Assembly: GCA_951799445.1 (NCBI GenBank)
Contig: OX637287.1
Coordinates: 19,902,224-19,966,223 of the forward strand
Length of the DNA stretch: 64,000 bases
Reading direction: 5' to 3'
Source of the DNA: Pseudisothecium myosuroides
Taxonomy: Eukaryota; Streptophyta; Bryopsida; Hypnales; Lembophyllaceae
The notes beneath the pieces are model-generated. The model was not told where the DNA came from. It searched no databases and saw only the letters and a list, made by a program, of their open reading frames with translations. Below are positions 36,354 to 48,984 of this stretch, in pieces. The position numbers were made by a program, and so were the translations under genes. Numbering within the stretch: position 1 is the first letter of the stretch; each line of letters opens with the position of its first letter.

Positions 36354-36998
36354 GTCATCTGCAGAAAACAGTAGTGCATTGTTTGAGATTGTTGATGTAT
36401 GGTTGGTTTGAGAGGCACATCTAATTTATGTTCTTTGTCCTCCAAATCAACAAATTCAAATTTCCCAATACATTGAGTTATGTATCCTTCCACATGCGAT
36501 ACTCCAACTTTTGTTCTTTCATTGATGTGTGTTGTTTCTTTCGTAGCCTCCTCAGTACTGCTGGATTTTTTTTCTTCTAATTCAAGAAGAAGACTTCGTA
36601 CTAATGTTGCCAATGTATTTCTTGTCACTATCTTTTGATTTGTTAGCACTCTCTTCAACATTGTCTTTGTTTGAACTTGGTGAAGAAATTTTTTTGACTC
36701 CAAATGTTATAAAGAATTTGACATCCTTGATCCACCTAATTTGTCTAAATAATAAATACTCAATTACATTAGCATCACAAAAATCACAATTAGGAATGGC
36801 TTCAATAGTTTGCGGAGGATTACTCATTAAAGAAAATCTGGACTCTTTAGAAGGCCGAGGCACGTCATTTAGCTTTAAAAATACAAGAAATTCAAAAAAA
36901 AAATTGGAAAAAAATTTAAAATTTAAAACTAAAAAACTAAAAAATTGCAATTTGAAGTGGCATTTGAAGTAATCACAAGGTCCCCATTTTTTTTTCAA
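36260..36998 (-). pseudogene. Degenerate coding-like region, two overlapping frames, unrecognised
   Basis: Two minus-strand frames, 36998-36582 and 36703-36260, overlap as if separated by one frameshift. The first contains IEAIPNCDFCDANVIEYLLF, with a CxxC-like pair; the second has an acidic Lys/Glu/Ser stretch and KFEFVDLEDKEHKLDVPLK. Composition is more protein-like than neighbouring chance frames. It lies among transposon ends, so it may be a decayed transposon protein or a captured gene piece. I assign no function. Confidence 0.25.
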
Positions 36999-37028
36999 TT
37001 TTTTCTATATTTGCACACTTGACCAACA

Positions 37029-37133
37029 TTAGAAGGAATTTGGGGCCAAGAGAGAGCCGTTTCAGGCCCGTTCCCCAATCTGTCCCCATGCTGTGAACAG
37101 TGGTATGGGCTGTCCGAAAAATATATTTTCAAA

Positions 37134-37190
<57 letters not shown>

Positions 37191-37353
37191 AAATTTCACT
37201 TTAAGAAAAAAAAAAATTGAAAATCTGATGTGGCCGAAGTTCGGCCATGTCACCCTGCTGCAGTGGCGCCGTTTCAGTAATCAAGAACTATTCACAACTT
37301 GTGGAGAACTCATGGGAACTCGGGGCCCTTAAGAGGGCCGGAATTCTCTCTAA
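37029..37353. mobile_element. MITE-like unit with TTAGA...TCTAA ends and a 51-base poly-T core
   Basis: The ends TTAGAAGGAATTTGGGGCC and, inverted from the right, TTAGAGAGAATTCCGGCCC are similar and resemble the ends of the element at 50250-50513. An uninterrupted run of 51 T lies at 37138-37188. TTA/TAA at the borders suggests a PIF/Harbinger-type MITE. Inner arms match poorly. Confidence 0.4.
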
Positions 37354-37929
37354 TGCAAAGAAACAACATTCTAAATAGTCCAAATTTTTTCTAATGTATT
37401 GCCATGGACACTAGTATTTTGTCTTTTAGCTCCATAAGGACAATTATTTGTATTGTCCAATTATGCAGGTGAAGGAGTACGTATCCTCCCCATCTCTAAT
37501 GCTAAAGCAATGTCCTTCAAAGCCTTTGAATGTGTGGACGGCACACATTGCACGTCAAAGTCTAAACTATAAAGATCAAGTATGTGCTCTATAAGATTCA
37601 AATAAGCGACATATAGAGAAAAGATAATGCAATACATGCAAGAAATCTGACCATATACTATACTTGCCATCCCTATAAAACAAAAGTTTACAAGATTGAA
37701 CAAAAGAAAGGTGTAGACTGTTTCTAATGATTTACAATACTAATCTAGGGCCCCCAAATTGCAATTCGGTGACTAGAAAACGACATAGCAGTCCTACAAC
37801 TAGTATCCACACTTTCTTGAATACAAAATTGAAGACCTACCACAACCATGGTCAGCTACCCTAAAACCTCAATGGCACTAAAGAAAAGCTCAAATGTTTT
37901 TCTTCCACCACGTGGATGGGAGAACTTTG
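37354..37929. other. Intergenic, no supported gene
   Basis: A sequence like a third end of the TTAGAGAAAATTTGGAC type occurs at about 37368-37405. Otherwise nothing recognisable. Confidence 0.4.
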
Positions 37930-38872
37930 TTAACCCCTAAAAGCCCGTTGTCCCTTCGGGGGACAAATGCGTTTTTGGGCAAGTACCTACGGGCTGAAAT
38001 TGTGTTCTGATTTTTTGAAATTTTTTTTGGAGATAGAAAAACTGATGAGCTTCGTGGGAATATAATTTTTTTCTCAATCGGTGCCTGGGAAAGAAAGTTA
38101 TGACCAAATAAGTTGAAAACAAGGGACGGGGGGCAGCCCGGGCAGCAAAAAAAAAATGGACAAAAATTTGAATTTTTTTTTTTAATATTTTTTTTGTCAC
38201 AGATTATATTTTTGTCTATCTGTGAAGCTTTGATTCATTTCATTTGGATTTGTTATGAGGAAGTTATGGACATTCTTGTTTTTCGGGCAATTAGAGCATC
38301 TTCTTGAAAAAAATAACTTGTAGGATTCATTTCGGAATGCATTTTTTGTAATTTTTCAATTTTTTTTTTTTTGGAGTGGTTTATTTTACTTGTTAGAACA
38401 ATCTCACCATTGGGATTAGTGCATATTAATTCCATCTAAAATATATGAATATTTTAGATTTTCCTTCTATCATGTACCTACTTCTACTTAACAATTTTTT
38501 TAAGAATGATAATCAAGTTTTTTTGAATTTTTTTTTTTTCCTAGACTCTCAACTCAATTTTCCACTATAAAGATTTAAAGCTCAAAATGCTGTAGTGCAA
38601 AAATTTTAAGTTAAAAATGTTTAAAGTCAAAAAATCTGGTCCCGCTATGTGCTGAAAAACTTGTTTTTTCCACTTTAAACGCAGATATCTTGCAATCTGT
38701 ACGGTCAAAAATTCTGAAATTTTTTCCACACATTCTCATACCAATTAGGTGTAAGATCCTACAATTAGATGTGAGAAAAATGCAATTTTAATTTTTTTTT
38801 ACTTTTTGCTATAGAAATGGCAGTTTTTAGTGTTTTTTGGCAGAAAAAAGACCTTGGGCCTTTAGGGGTTAA
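37930..38872. mobile_element. TTAA-bounded non-autonomous element, copy 2 (subfamily II)
   Basis: 943 bp, starting TTAACCCCTAAAAG and ending CTTTAGGGGTTAA. It matches 60978-61904 in reverse orientation across its length (for example CATTCTTGTTTTTCGGGCA near 38270 and ACCTAATTGGTATGAGAATG near 61107). There is a GC-rich palindromic stretch just inside the left end (TCCCTTCGGGGGACAA). Non-coding. Confidence 0.8.
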
Positions 38873-40776
38873 GGGAATAGTGCCTAAAACTTGCATGTAC
38901 AAATACAAGGTAGGATTTTCTATACGAAGGCTGCTACATGAAGGCGGTTTAAATAGAATAAAATGCCCAAGGATTTTTTGTTATTACTATTTTTATGAGG
39001 CACGTATATATAATTTTAATTGATGTTATAATCATTGATGCTCATTGTGATCTTATTTTGTTGGTCTTCATGAAAATTGAGGTGAAATCCAATATCTAAT
39101 TTCATACAGTAGCCAAGGTACACTTTGATCATATCCATAGTACCTATGAGCCACTTTAACATGTTTCTCTCTTGCTCCTTGTTTCTTCCTATTTCTCGGT
39201 ACGTTTTGATTCGTTCGGTATTCTCAGTAACGAGGGGATCAATGAATGAACTTTGCATGTTTCGATCTCGCGATGATTATAGCATACACAACAATTCATA
39301 GAAGCGGTTCATGGACATCACTAGGTTTAAGAGACAGTTCAGGAGAGGGGTGTGCTTAAAGTTTTTGTTTGTGTGTTTTGTTTGTTTATTTTGTTTTGTT
39401 ACGTTGAGATCTCCCGGACCGTGCGTCCCCCAATGGCATGCTTGGTATCGTCGGAAAGCCCTCGGCAAGGAAGCGTGCATAGGCTTTGTTTTGTAGCATT
39501 TGACCTACAATGGGAAAGTTATAGATTTTTGAGTTATTTTTTGGTTTTAAAAATGACTTTTACTTTTGTTTTGGCTGTGGCAACGGTACAGGTCCCCAAA
39601 CCACCACAAATGCAAAATATAAACCAACGAGAGTTATTTGAGGCAACCAGTGAAAGTTCAAAGGGATATGAGTTGCTACATGAATTAGTCAATCATCCTA
39701 TGTTTTCAACTTTAAGAATTTATACCCAAAGTTGGGAAATTATGAAACAACTTGGGTTGTTTTTCTTTCAAGGAGGCAAACATGCTTACAAAAAAAATTC
39801 ATCATTTTGATCACCAAGCTCTCTAAGGAAAAAAATGTGGCATTTTTATGTGTAAGTGCCACATTGTATGTGTGCTTTGCAACATATATTGCTTGGTAAA
39901 AAGATTAGTGGTTTAGCAAAGTGGTCTCTCCCTAAGGTCAAAAGACCTAAATTTGGTTTATTTTCTATCTTAGAGAGGGACTAATCTCTTCTATAAAATC
40001 AAAATTATAGTTGCAGTTTATCTTTTTAATTGAAGTCAAATGAAAATCATAAAAATTATTATCAAAATTAAAATTAAAATTCAAGAGTTTTTTGTATTTT
40101 TTGAAAAAATTAACATTTAAAACTTAGAAAAATCTTAATACTTAAAGGGTGGAGCCTACAACCATGTAGTCAAACCTTAAAATCCTCTACTTTGTATCTT
40201 CCATGTTGCTATCGATAAGTGAAATTTCTTAGTTTTATATATTTCTTGCTAGATGAAAGTATATGTATAGGATATTTGACCTATTTTATATTCTTTCATG
40301 AAATTTCAAAGTAATATGAATTTTTGTAAAGAAATTGAAGAAAATTCACATCAAATACAAAACAAGCTTTAAAATTTGAAATTTTAGAGTAGAAATATAT
40401 TGTCAAATAGAACACTACAAATAAAAAAACACTTGTGTCATTCTACATTTAGAAACATGGTTATAGATCTTTAGCTTCAAACTTCAATAAAATGTTTGTT
40501 TTTAAGAATTTTCAAGCGGAGTTAAAAACAACACTTCAGAAGCTTCATTTTGTTAGTTTATCTCACAATAAAAAAAAATTGTTTTTGAATATCAAAATCT
40601 AGCTTCAAAATATCTAGAAACGACTCAGTGACTAAAACAACTCAATGACGTAGACATAACATAAATATTGTTGTACACAAGAATTTGGATGAACTAAAAT
40701 TGTCCATTCTTTCAATATGAGAAAAGATTGCTTGACCATGGAAAGGATACTTTTAGTCCTTGGTGTCCTTGTATGG
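38873..40776. other. Intergenic with one R3 repeat, no supported gene
   Basis: Contains R3 copy 2 (39181-39352). The following 39400-39490 stretch is unusually GC-rich (CTCCCGGACCGTGCGTCCCC) for this area. The plus-strand frame at 39352-39810 starts inside this junction and has no recognisable domain. The rest is AT-rich. Confidence 0.4.
39181..39352. repeat. Dispersed repeat R3, copy 2
   Basis: Matches 26892-27052 in the same orientation. Beyond 39352 the two copies share nothing, so 27053 and 39353 mark a breakpoint. Confidence 0.75.
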
Positions 40777-41708
40777 TTAACCCCTAAAGGACCAACATGC
40801 CTTTTTTGGCAACATAAAATTTTTGGGCAGGTACGTGTGACTGGAGATTTCCATATTTTGGGCTGAAATTTTTATAGAAGGTGGGGACAAGGAATATCTT
40901 TCATATGCACTAAATTTCATGACATTTGAAAATACGAGTCAAAAGTTATGGCCGAATATGTTGTTTATTGGTCAACTCGGGCAGTTCGGGCAGATCAGAA
41001 AAAATCACTTTTTTCAAAAATAAAAATTTGAAATTGGTTTATTAGATTTATATATACGTGGAAAGCTTTGAATCATTCCATTTTGATCAATGAATCAAAC
41101 GTTATGAGGATTTTTAGTTTGCGGGCAGTTATGGATTGTCTACTCTAAATAAACTTTGAAGTTGTTTATTTCACTCAATTTTCAATATTTTTCAAAAAAA
41201 ATAAAATTATAGGATGTAGATTGTTTATTACAACATTGCGACCATTGAGATTGGCATTTTTCAATTTTATAATTAACTTCTTAACAATTTAATGTTCTGA
41301 ACCATTATCTACTTCTTTCTACTTACTATTTTTTTCCTATATGTTATACAATTCCAAATAATCTGAAAATTTTCAAGCATGTAGCCAACTTGCCCTGAAG
41401 AATGAATCCAAAGAAGCACAACCATTTTGGAATTTTTTTCATAATAATTTGACCTTGTGAAGTGCAGCTGCCCAGTTTTTTGCAAGGCCAAAAAAAGGAC
41501 TTTTGCCACTTCAAACACTAATATATTCCAATCTACACGATGGAAATTTCTGAAATTTTTTCCACATATTCTCAAACTAGAGTACTACAAGATCCTACGG
41601 TTACATGTGTCCAAAAATGATATTTTTCAAAAATTTGGTACTTGTACTAGAAATGGCAGTTTTGGAGCATTTTTGGTGAGAACATAGTCAAGGAACTTTA
41701 GGGGTTAA
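40777..41708. mobile_element. TTAA-bounded non-autonomous element, copy 3 (subfamily I)
   Basis: 932 bp, starting TTAACCCCTAAAGG and ending CTTTAGGGGTTAA. Reverse-orientation relative of copy 1 at 14860-15711. The minus-strand frame 41309-41575 and its counterpart at 14993-15184 in copy 1 share peptide sequence only because the DNA is repeated; neither looks like a real gene. Confidence 0.8.
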
Positions 41709-42152
41709 AAACTAGGGTTTAGAATGCCTTATATTTTAGGAGAAGAAAAAGGCTTAGAACAATTGATTGAGTGTTTGAAACTTTTGATTCTTGTATATGC
41801 CTTCTAAGAAGATTTCTTCCTACATACAATGAAGTGAATGAACGAAGTAGTGTGAAGGGATGGATATGACCAACAAGCAAGGGAATGAAGTCCAAGTAAT
41901 CAAATTTTTCAGAGTAGGGATTTTTGCTTCATTATTGTATTTCAAATGATCCCTTTTTAGACTCTTTTTTTCCTATGCAGCACTACTTCATGTATTACTT
42001 CAATTTGATACTTCATACAACTTTTGTTTCTTCATGTAGAATTTTTATAGTGGGATTGGGAGGAATATACTTTTTGGTACAGAATTCAGAATTCTTTATT
42101 GTCACATTTTGGGCAACCCAAGGACACATAATAACAAGGAAATTTTGTAACT

Positions 42153-44580
42153 ATAACCCCTAAAAGACACAAGATTAAGCTTATTTATGTTTGAAAATGC
42201 TCAAATGTTCATTACTAATACAATTTGGAAGAATATTTTAGAATTGATGGTTAAATAAATGTTTTAGATTTTGAATTCTAGATTATATTGGCATTGTAAT
42301 TTCTATCATTGCTATTGCTAATATTTTCATATTATAAATAATATATGAAACTTGAATTCTTTAATTCCTTTGCATTTAATTCCTACTAGCTGTACAACTA
42401 TTGCAAAAGCTTGCAACAACACTCCCATCCCATTTTTTTTGTTTGCATATTTTCATTTATCAAGAGATAGGGGAAACATATGCATGACAAATCATAAGAA
42501 TGTTTGTCTTGCTTTAGGTTTTCATTGTAAACATTGGATGAAATAATTGGATGATATTTTGGGGGGGCAAAGATGTGATTGATTTTGTAATAGGAGTCAT
42601 GATAAAGGTCGTGACACTACATACTAGATATTCAAGAGTCTTGATTACTTTGGATCTTTTGAAAACTCAAGCAAGCTCTATTGACTTCATAATTTGAAAT
42701 TTTTGAATAAAACCTTTAGAATGGATGCTAATAATTCTATCATAATCTAAATGAGAAGCTTTATTTCACATCATTTTGATAAATATTGTAACATTATGGA
42801 TTTTATTTTATTCCAATTTTAAAGAGGACAACTAGTAACATATTCAAAAAAAATATTGATTAATTTAATTTCATTGTTTAGATTGATACCAAAACAAAAA
42901 CATTTGAACCATCCAATTTTGAACCATGAGATGAAAGATTTGAGGAGCTTTATTATGCAAGCAATGAAGGTAGAAAGAATATATAAAGTTAATTTTTAAG
43001 CCCATTGTTGAAAATTTTGAATAACAACAAAATTCATGAAATATAAGTTCTTGGTGATATGAATTGCTTACATCTTCACCATGATTGGGATTTACAATTC
43101 TCAATCTCTTGTCAAAAGTTATTAGTGGTTTAGTTTTTTCTTTCATCAAGTACTACCTTCTACTTTATAATTTTTAAAAGATGAACACAATTTTTTTTTG
43201 TTAATTATTTTTTCGTATATTCTCAACCCATTTTCCAAGATATTAATTAAAATATACAAGTTATCAAACATAAGTGTTTTTTTCTAAAAATATTGAAAGA
43301 CAAAACTTCACCATTAGGAACCACTAGAAAAAACTATTTTTTGAAGTTTATGCACATTGAAGTTGCAGTTTTTGGGATTTTTACTAAATTTTTTGTAAGG
43401 ATGTATTTGAATATGTTAAATAAAGGATCATATGGTTGGATTTGTTATAAAAGAAATAAAGATGAAGATTTTAGCATTGCTTTGGGTACAAGGATCTTAA
43501 AATGGTCTATTGTATTTGGGCTTCAAAACACAATAGTCCTTTGCAGCTTAATCGCTAAAGACCAAGATAATTGTACTTTGGATAGAAATTCTTAAAAACT
43601 ACTATTTTATTTGCTATTTTCTAGATATTGCCCAAAAAAATGGAAAAAAAAAATTTAGAAAAGAAATCAATTGTACAAAATTGCATATGACTACTATAAG
43701 AATGTGTGGAAAAATTTCAAAAACTTTAACCACTTAGATTGAAAGATTATAACATATGAAGCTAGAAGAATATTTTTTTAACCCTACTTTAGAAGATCAA
43801 CAAACTTTAGCTCTTCTTGGAGTGAAAATTTTGAACTCCACAGATTTTTTTTACAATTGCATCCTACATCATGTTTGTTACGTAATTGCTAATTTTAAAA
43901 TTAGAAGAAGAGATTTATACATTTTGTCTAAAGCAACTTAGCCTACCTAAAAAACTCTAGGCAACATACTCTTTTGATCTAGATACCCAATTTGTAAAAA
44001 AATTATATTCCCACAAAGGAAGTATATATCCTTACTTTGTGTCAAAATTTTAGAAACTTCCATCCAAAATTGACTTCATAGGGCCGATCCAAATTACCAA
44101 TTGTCCACTCAATGAACAATTGTCTTTAAAAGGTTCAAATAGGGCCACCAAAATGCAGCAAGTGCTTAAAAGCAACAATTGATCATACGTCCTTATTATA
44201 TACAACTGCTAAATCAAAATGTATAAATTGTTAAAGAAACAATTTTAAAAATCTACCAATGGTTATTAATCCTTCATAATTTTTCTTTAATTTTCCAATG
44301 ATGCATACTTTGGTTTGTTGGAATCTCTTTTCATTTGTCGATTGGAATATTGAAAAAATTGATTAATTTCATAATAGAAATTATGCACAAGAAAAAAGTG
44401 GCTTTTTGAGATGTCCCTACCATAAATAGTTTACTTTGGAAGGACACAAAGGCCAAAAAAGGCCCAGTGGATGACTTTCAAGATTACTATTGTAGAAATG
44501 AAGAATGCACCTACTCATCTACAAATTGGTTCATTTTTGGTAAAGTGCCTTGATGATAGGTCTTGTCCTTTTAGGGTTAA
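42153..44580. mobile_element. Candidate long (2.4 kb) member of the TTAA family
   Basis: The left border reads ATAACCCCTAAAAGACACAA and the right border TTGTCCTTTTAGGGTTAA, inverted relatives of each other. An interior tract at about 43700-43760 (AGAATGTGTGGAAAAATTTC) matches the subterminal part of the shorter copies. No transposase frame was found. Internal insertions or coincidence of ends are possible. Confidence 0.35.
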
Positions 44581-44879
44581 GGATTATATTAATACACACA
44601 AACCAATTGGAGGTAGCGTTTTTTTTTTATGCATGAATTTTCGCCACTTAGCTACATCCAAAAGATGTTGGTTATTTTTTGTAAATGAAATTTCGTTTTT
44701 TTGGGTCAAAATAACCAGATTATTGTTGTATTTCAAGACTAGTAGTCAAATTTTACCTAAGTATCACCTAGTTTTCATAGATATCACCAAGTATCACCCC
44801 AGGTATCACATGAGTATTAAAGAACAACTGGCTCCTTCTCCAAAATGAAAAAAAAAAAAACTGTTTGGAGGTGAAAAGG

Positions 44880-46385
44880 ATCATTTTCTGTTATCAAATC
44901 CTAAAATCTCTGGTAGCACAACCACGTGATTCTGATAAGACTCCGTTACCGACGTGCGTACAGACTTACAGACAGAGCCGCAATCGCGTCAAGTCTCACC
45001 TGCGCTCGCTGTCCGTATCCGCGCTTGCCCGCGCTCTCGCTGCCGAACGTAGTAACGCGCGCTTCCCGGAATCGTGCGTTTTCCCAAGTTGCTGGCGCCG
45101 TCATTTGGATCCACAACCGTCATTTGACCGAGATTTGTCGGCCCCAAGGCAACCAATGCTCACTCCGTCACCTGGCCTTCGCTTCCTTGCAATTCAATTG
45201 GTTTTGGGTTTCAGGGTTTTGGATTCTGGTTTCTGTTTTTTGAGGAATTTGGTAATATCGTTAGCAGGGTATTCGCGACAATTAATGTGCTGGAGTATTC
45301 CTCTGTTTCGTTCGCGATGTAATTTCAAGAATTGTCGGCTGAAATTGCTTCTCTCCCAGCGAATGCAGTTCTCGAAACGGATTTCCGAGTAAATTACGGA
45401 CGAGGTGACAAATTTGGGTGTAAGTGCGCACCCGAAATCCTATTTTAGGGCTCTACAACACGGGTTTCGTTTAACAACCAGTGTCGGTCACACATCTAAA
45501 TGCTGCGATCGAGCAGACACGCCGCAGACTACAACAATTCCTCGCAGATAATCCGTTCTTGCAGACAAGAGATCCCTGCAGACAGCATTCTCCCACCCGC
45601 CCTCCGCAGACATGGCTCCCGACACAGACATCCTCGTACCCTTCATGGAATTTACCATCGAAGCAAAGCTTCAGCTTCACCGCCGGAGTGTTATAAGAAT
45701 GGGGAGAGAGGTCACGAGAATTCATCATTCAAGCTCGAAACACTTCCTACTACACGTTTGCATCTCTGGGCTGCAATTCTCCAAATAGACATTCATTCCT
45801 TGGCTTGGTCTCCAAGTGTTGGCCTTCGACATCAATTCTTCATCGCTACATCGAGGTGGTGTCAGAACTCTCCAAAGAGTGAGCTAGAAGATGGCTGTGA
45901 ATGACAGAGCTGGAGTCTCTGGTGGCCTCTGCACGTTTGCAGTCGCAGAAAATGTCGAAGGCGATGGTGGAGGCACGTGGTGGGATCCCAAGGGCACCGT
46001 GATTGCAAGGCCGCCTCCGCGTCCCTCCAAGTAGACAGGGCATGCCATGTCCCATCCCCCTGGCTAAGTGGGGAGCACTCTCTGTCTGCGTCCATGTGGC
46101 CTAATTACTAGAACTCCCTCAACAGACTCTTCCTTCACGTCCCTGGGAGCAAAGGCGTTGCTTCTCTCCACCATTCTCTCAGTGCGTCGGTCTCCCGATG
46201 AGCCCTTTAATTTTCTCTTCCAAAGCATTTTTGGCATGTCGTTTGTCAATGCTTCAGACTGCAAGGGATGTCAAAGATACAAGGTCACTTCCGGCAGGGA
46301 TTCTTTACTGTCGAAGAACTCCAACACCAAAAGAGATAGCATGGCTATCTTAGTTAGTAGAATTACCTCAGCGGACTCTTCAACC
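44880..46385 (+). repeat. Duplicated block R1, copy A
   Basis: About 1.5 kb repeated at 52270-53783 with small indels. It is GC-rich and promoter-like at its left (ACAGACAGAGCCGCAATCGC), then carries several short frames. The longest frame (44865-45392) is not preserved in the other copy, so I do not call it a gene. The small frame at 45891 is preserved in length in both copies. Confidence 0.75.
45891..46034 (+). CDS. Small ORF of 47 aa, preserved in both R1 copies
   Basis: Starts MAVNDRAGVSGGLCTF and ends GGGTWWDPKGTVIARPPPR plus PSK. The other copy (53303-53446) has the same length with two amino-acid differences (Asn-Val to Tyr-Ile) and no silent change that I see, so it gives no evidence of selection. 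It may be an exon of a decayed gene rather than a stand-alone gene. Function unknown. Confidence 0.3.
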   Translation: MAVNDRAGVSGGLCTFAVAENVEGDGGGTWWDPKGTVIARPPPRPSK

Positions 46386-47607
46386 TGAGTGTTTCTGCAT
46401 GCTGGTCTTTCGGCCAGAGTTGCTGTGAGTTTTTGTAGGATAGCGTTTAGAGCCGCCTATTCTTGCTGGTGACAGCTATGGAGTCCGGGGTTGATTTATT
46501 TTGACACATGCGATTCAGTTTCCAGTTCATTGGACTGGTATTCCAGTAGTCTCATTATTTGAAACCAAATGTTCTTTTTGCTTGATTCAGCAAAGCATTT
46601 GTTATCCCATTCGAGGGACTAGCCAATCCATTTTCAATATACTCTTCACTGTGTCGGTTTTTCCACTTTGAGTATTGAAAATCCTATAACCCAGCTCTGT
46701 TTTTTGCCCTTGTAACTTGGGAAAGGTTTTCTGAACCCGTCCTGTTTGTGACTGAGCTTGTTGATTTAAATGTTTCACAGATGTCTATTCCAGGTGGTTG
46801 TTTTGGAGATATATCAGGAGTTCGGGAGTTCGCAAGCTAGTGAGGGTGCTTTTGAATGAATGTCTGTGTTGCAACTATCCATTCGAAATTGGGTGATGAA
46901 AGCTTCTGAAATTTTTGTGAGCGATGGGGAAGGACAAACCATTGTTTGTTAGCTTGAGGATATGTAAATTTCCAATTCTATAATCTTTAGGTGGCAAGCA
47001 CCTATTTAAGAAGAGCTTTTGTAGGCTTTATAGTCTGTAAATCATAAATGCACGCTCTTTCTAATTTCTAACTTGACAATACTTTGAGTCTTTATTTGTA
47101 CTAGAAGTATGAGCAAATACAAGCTTGAACATTTGTGCTAGATGACAAACTTTGATAGGATGGAAGCTTTTGATATTTTAAGTGATTGACACAAGTTGTA
47201 CATTTTTTACTTTACTTTGTTATCTAAGATTTTGTAATGACTAGCTAGTATAGTCTTGATACTGTAATAGCTATTCTAGATTTTGTAATAATAGCTATTA
47301 GAAATGGCAAAAAGCTATGTACAATAGATTGATATTCATTACAAAATATTATAGGAATCATTGCAGGAAACACCAATCCTATACCTTGTCACAGTTGGAC
47401 TGATTTTTTCTCTTCCGCCATAACTTTTGAATCTCAAGTCCTAAGAACATGAAATTATAATTGAATATTCATAATTTGTCACACTTTGAGGTTTAGGAGT
47501 TTTCACTACGTTAGAGTACACAAACTAAATGATCTAGAGTTGAAATTTTGGTGGTCTATTTTCACACTAGGTAATCATATGCCTACTAAGGGGCATCTAA
47601 AAATATA
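46386..47607. other. AT-rich intergenic region, nothing recognised
   Basis: Immediately right of the R1 block; no frame, repeat or RNA gene stands out. Confidence 0.4.
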
Positions 47608-47689
47608 CTCCCCCCGTCCCAAAATAAATCCAGGGGTTCTTTGAAATGGCTAGATTAGTGCATGAGTTGCTCTTATTTTCAAGGGAGTG
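47608..47689. mobile_element. Very short Stowaway-like MITE (82 bp)
   Basis: The left end CTCCCCCCGTCCCAAAATAA is the well-known Stowaway type. The right end TTATTTTCAAGGGAGTG is its imperfect complement, and TA flanks both sides (47606-47607, 47690-47691). Confidence 0.55.
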
Positions 47690-47827
47690 TATAGTTATTG
47701 TAGCTTTTAGTGAACCCCACTAGGCATGAAACAATAGAAACAAATTCTAAAGTAGCGTAAGTTGAAAACATGCAAATGGCAAAATTGACAAATTTCTACC
47801 TTTTGGGAATTGCTCCAATGCTATTGA

Positions 47828-48655
47828 GGGTGATTGCAAGAAACACCTGTACTATTTTCCGTCACACGTTCAATGCGGAAGTTGTTTTGTGCCATAAGTA
47901 TTGCAAAAATGATTGAATGAACATGAAATTCAAAAGCAAGCTTCCTATAGTAATAGAAAACGCACTTAAGTTATTTTGATTTTTTCAAAATTAATTTATT
48001 AGGTGAAATTGAATTTTGAATATATCTCACATGCGGTTTTGGTGGTTTTTAGTACTATCAAGTACCTTTTTTGAAGAGTTACATCATTAAATTTGGTAGG
48101 CTAGCTCTTCTAATAGAAATACACCTTCTCAGGAGAGGGATTTCCAAAAACATTTTCCATGTGTGTTTTATATTGGCCTAAAGTGTGCTTTATTCAAGTT
48201 GAATTTATGTTGAATTAAAAATGTTTTTTTAGTTGTAACTTTGATCTTCCTACTTTGCTCTTAGTCAGCAACAATGGCCATTTTTAAAATAAAATTTTCA
48301 AACTCATTTTCTAATTTTCAAAATTAGAAACGTGAAAGTCTCATTTTCTAGGGTGGCTCAAAATAGTACTTCAGGGTACACAGAAAGACTCAATAGTACT
48401 GTTGGGGCTCATAATACCTTCTATTTGCCAATGTAAATTGTTTTTTAATGACAAATTAAGTATTTCCATCCATTTTTGTCATCCAATGATGAACATCACA
48501 TGTTGTCAGAATAGTAAATTTGAAATCCAATTGACCATTCAAATTTTATGTTCCATGACTTCAATAGTACTGAAGGTGACTCATAGTACAAAAAGTATTA
48601 AAAGTCCAAAAATGCAAAACGCAACAAATAGTACAAGTGTTTCTTGCAATCACCC
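47828..48655. mobile_element. TIR element family GGGTGATTGCAAG, copy 3
   Basis: 828 bp. The left end GGGTGATTGCAAGAAACACC continues to CTGTACTAT; the right end is its complement with one mismatch over about 27 bp (ATAGTACAAGTGTTTCTTGC to CACCC). It is the best preserved pair of this family. The frame at 48402-48659 runs over its right end and is not a gene. Confidence 0.65.
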
Positions 48656-48768
48656 TTAATTTAGATTATTCTCTAAGCAACGATGATGTAGGGAAGTCCG
48701 ATGATGTTCTCTCTATTCAGTTCCAACAATGTCTTGTGATTTGACTTCAGGATATTTCTAGCAAGAGA

Positions 48769-48984
48769 CACTAAGATCCCCATGTTTTAGGTAACGAGCT
48801 CCAATTTTTTTAAACAAATTTTAGGTGATGTCAACATTGACAATCCAATGTTTTTATATCAACATTGATGTTATGTTGGACATTTTTGTTGACATAAAAA
48901 CATTGGGTTGTCAAAGTTGACATCACCTAAAATCCATTTAAAAAAATTTGGGCTCGTTCTCTAAAATGCGGGTTTCTTATAGTG
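48769..48984. mobile_element. CACTA-type foldback MITE with AGA target duplication
   Basis: 216 bp. It starts CACTAAGA and ends TTATAGTG; the two halves are inverted copies (TTGACATCACCTAAAAT on the right against ATTTTAGGTGATGTCAA on the left). AGA lies on both sides (48766-48768, 48985-48987), the 3-bp duplication expected of CACTA elements. Confidence 0.75.

Noticed and set aside
37093..37332. Frame through the poly-T tract (poly-Phe)
   Set aside because: Homopolymer artefact.
41309..41575. Frame similar to one at 14993-15184
   Set aside because: Similarity is explained by both lying in copies of the same non-coding transposon; the frame is not conserved in full.
44471..44848. 125-codon plus-strand frame
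   Set aside because: Runs across the putative right end of a transposon and has no domain; composition follows AT-rich DNA.
44865..45392. 175-codon frame in R1 copy A
   Set aside because: Not preserved in R1 copy B (52.3-52.9 kb) despite high DNA similarity.
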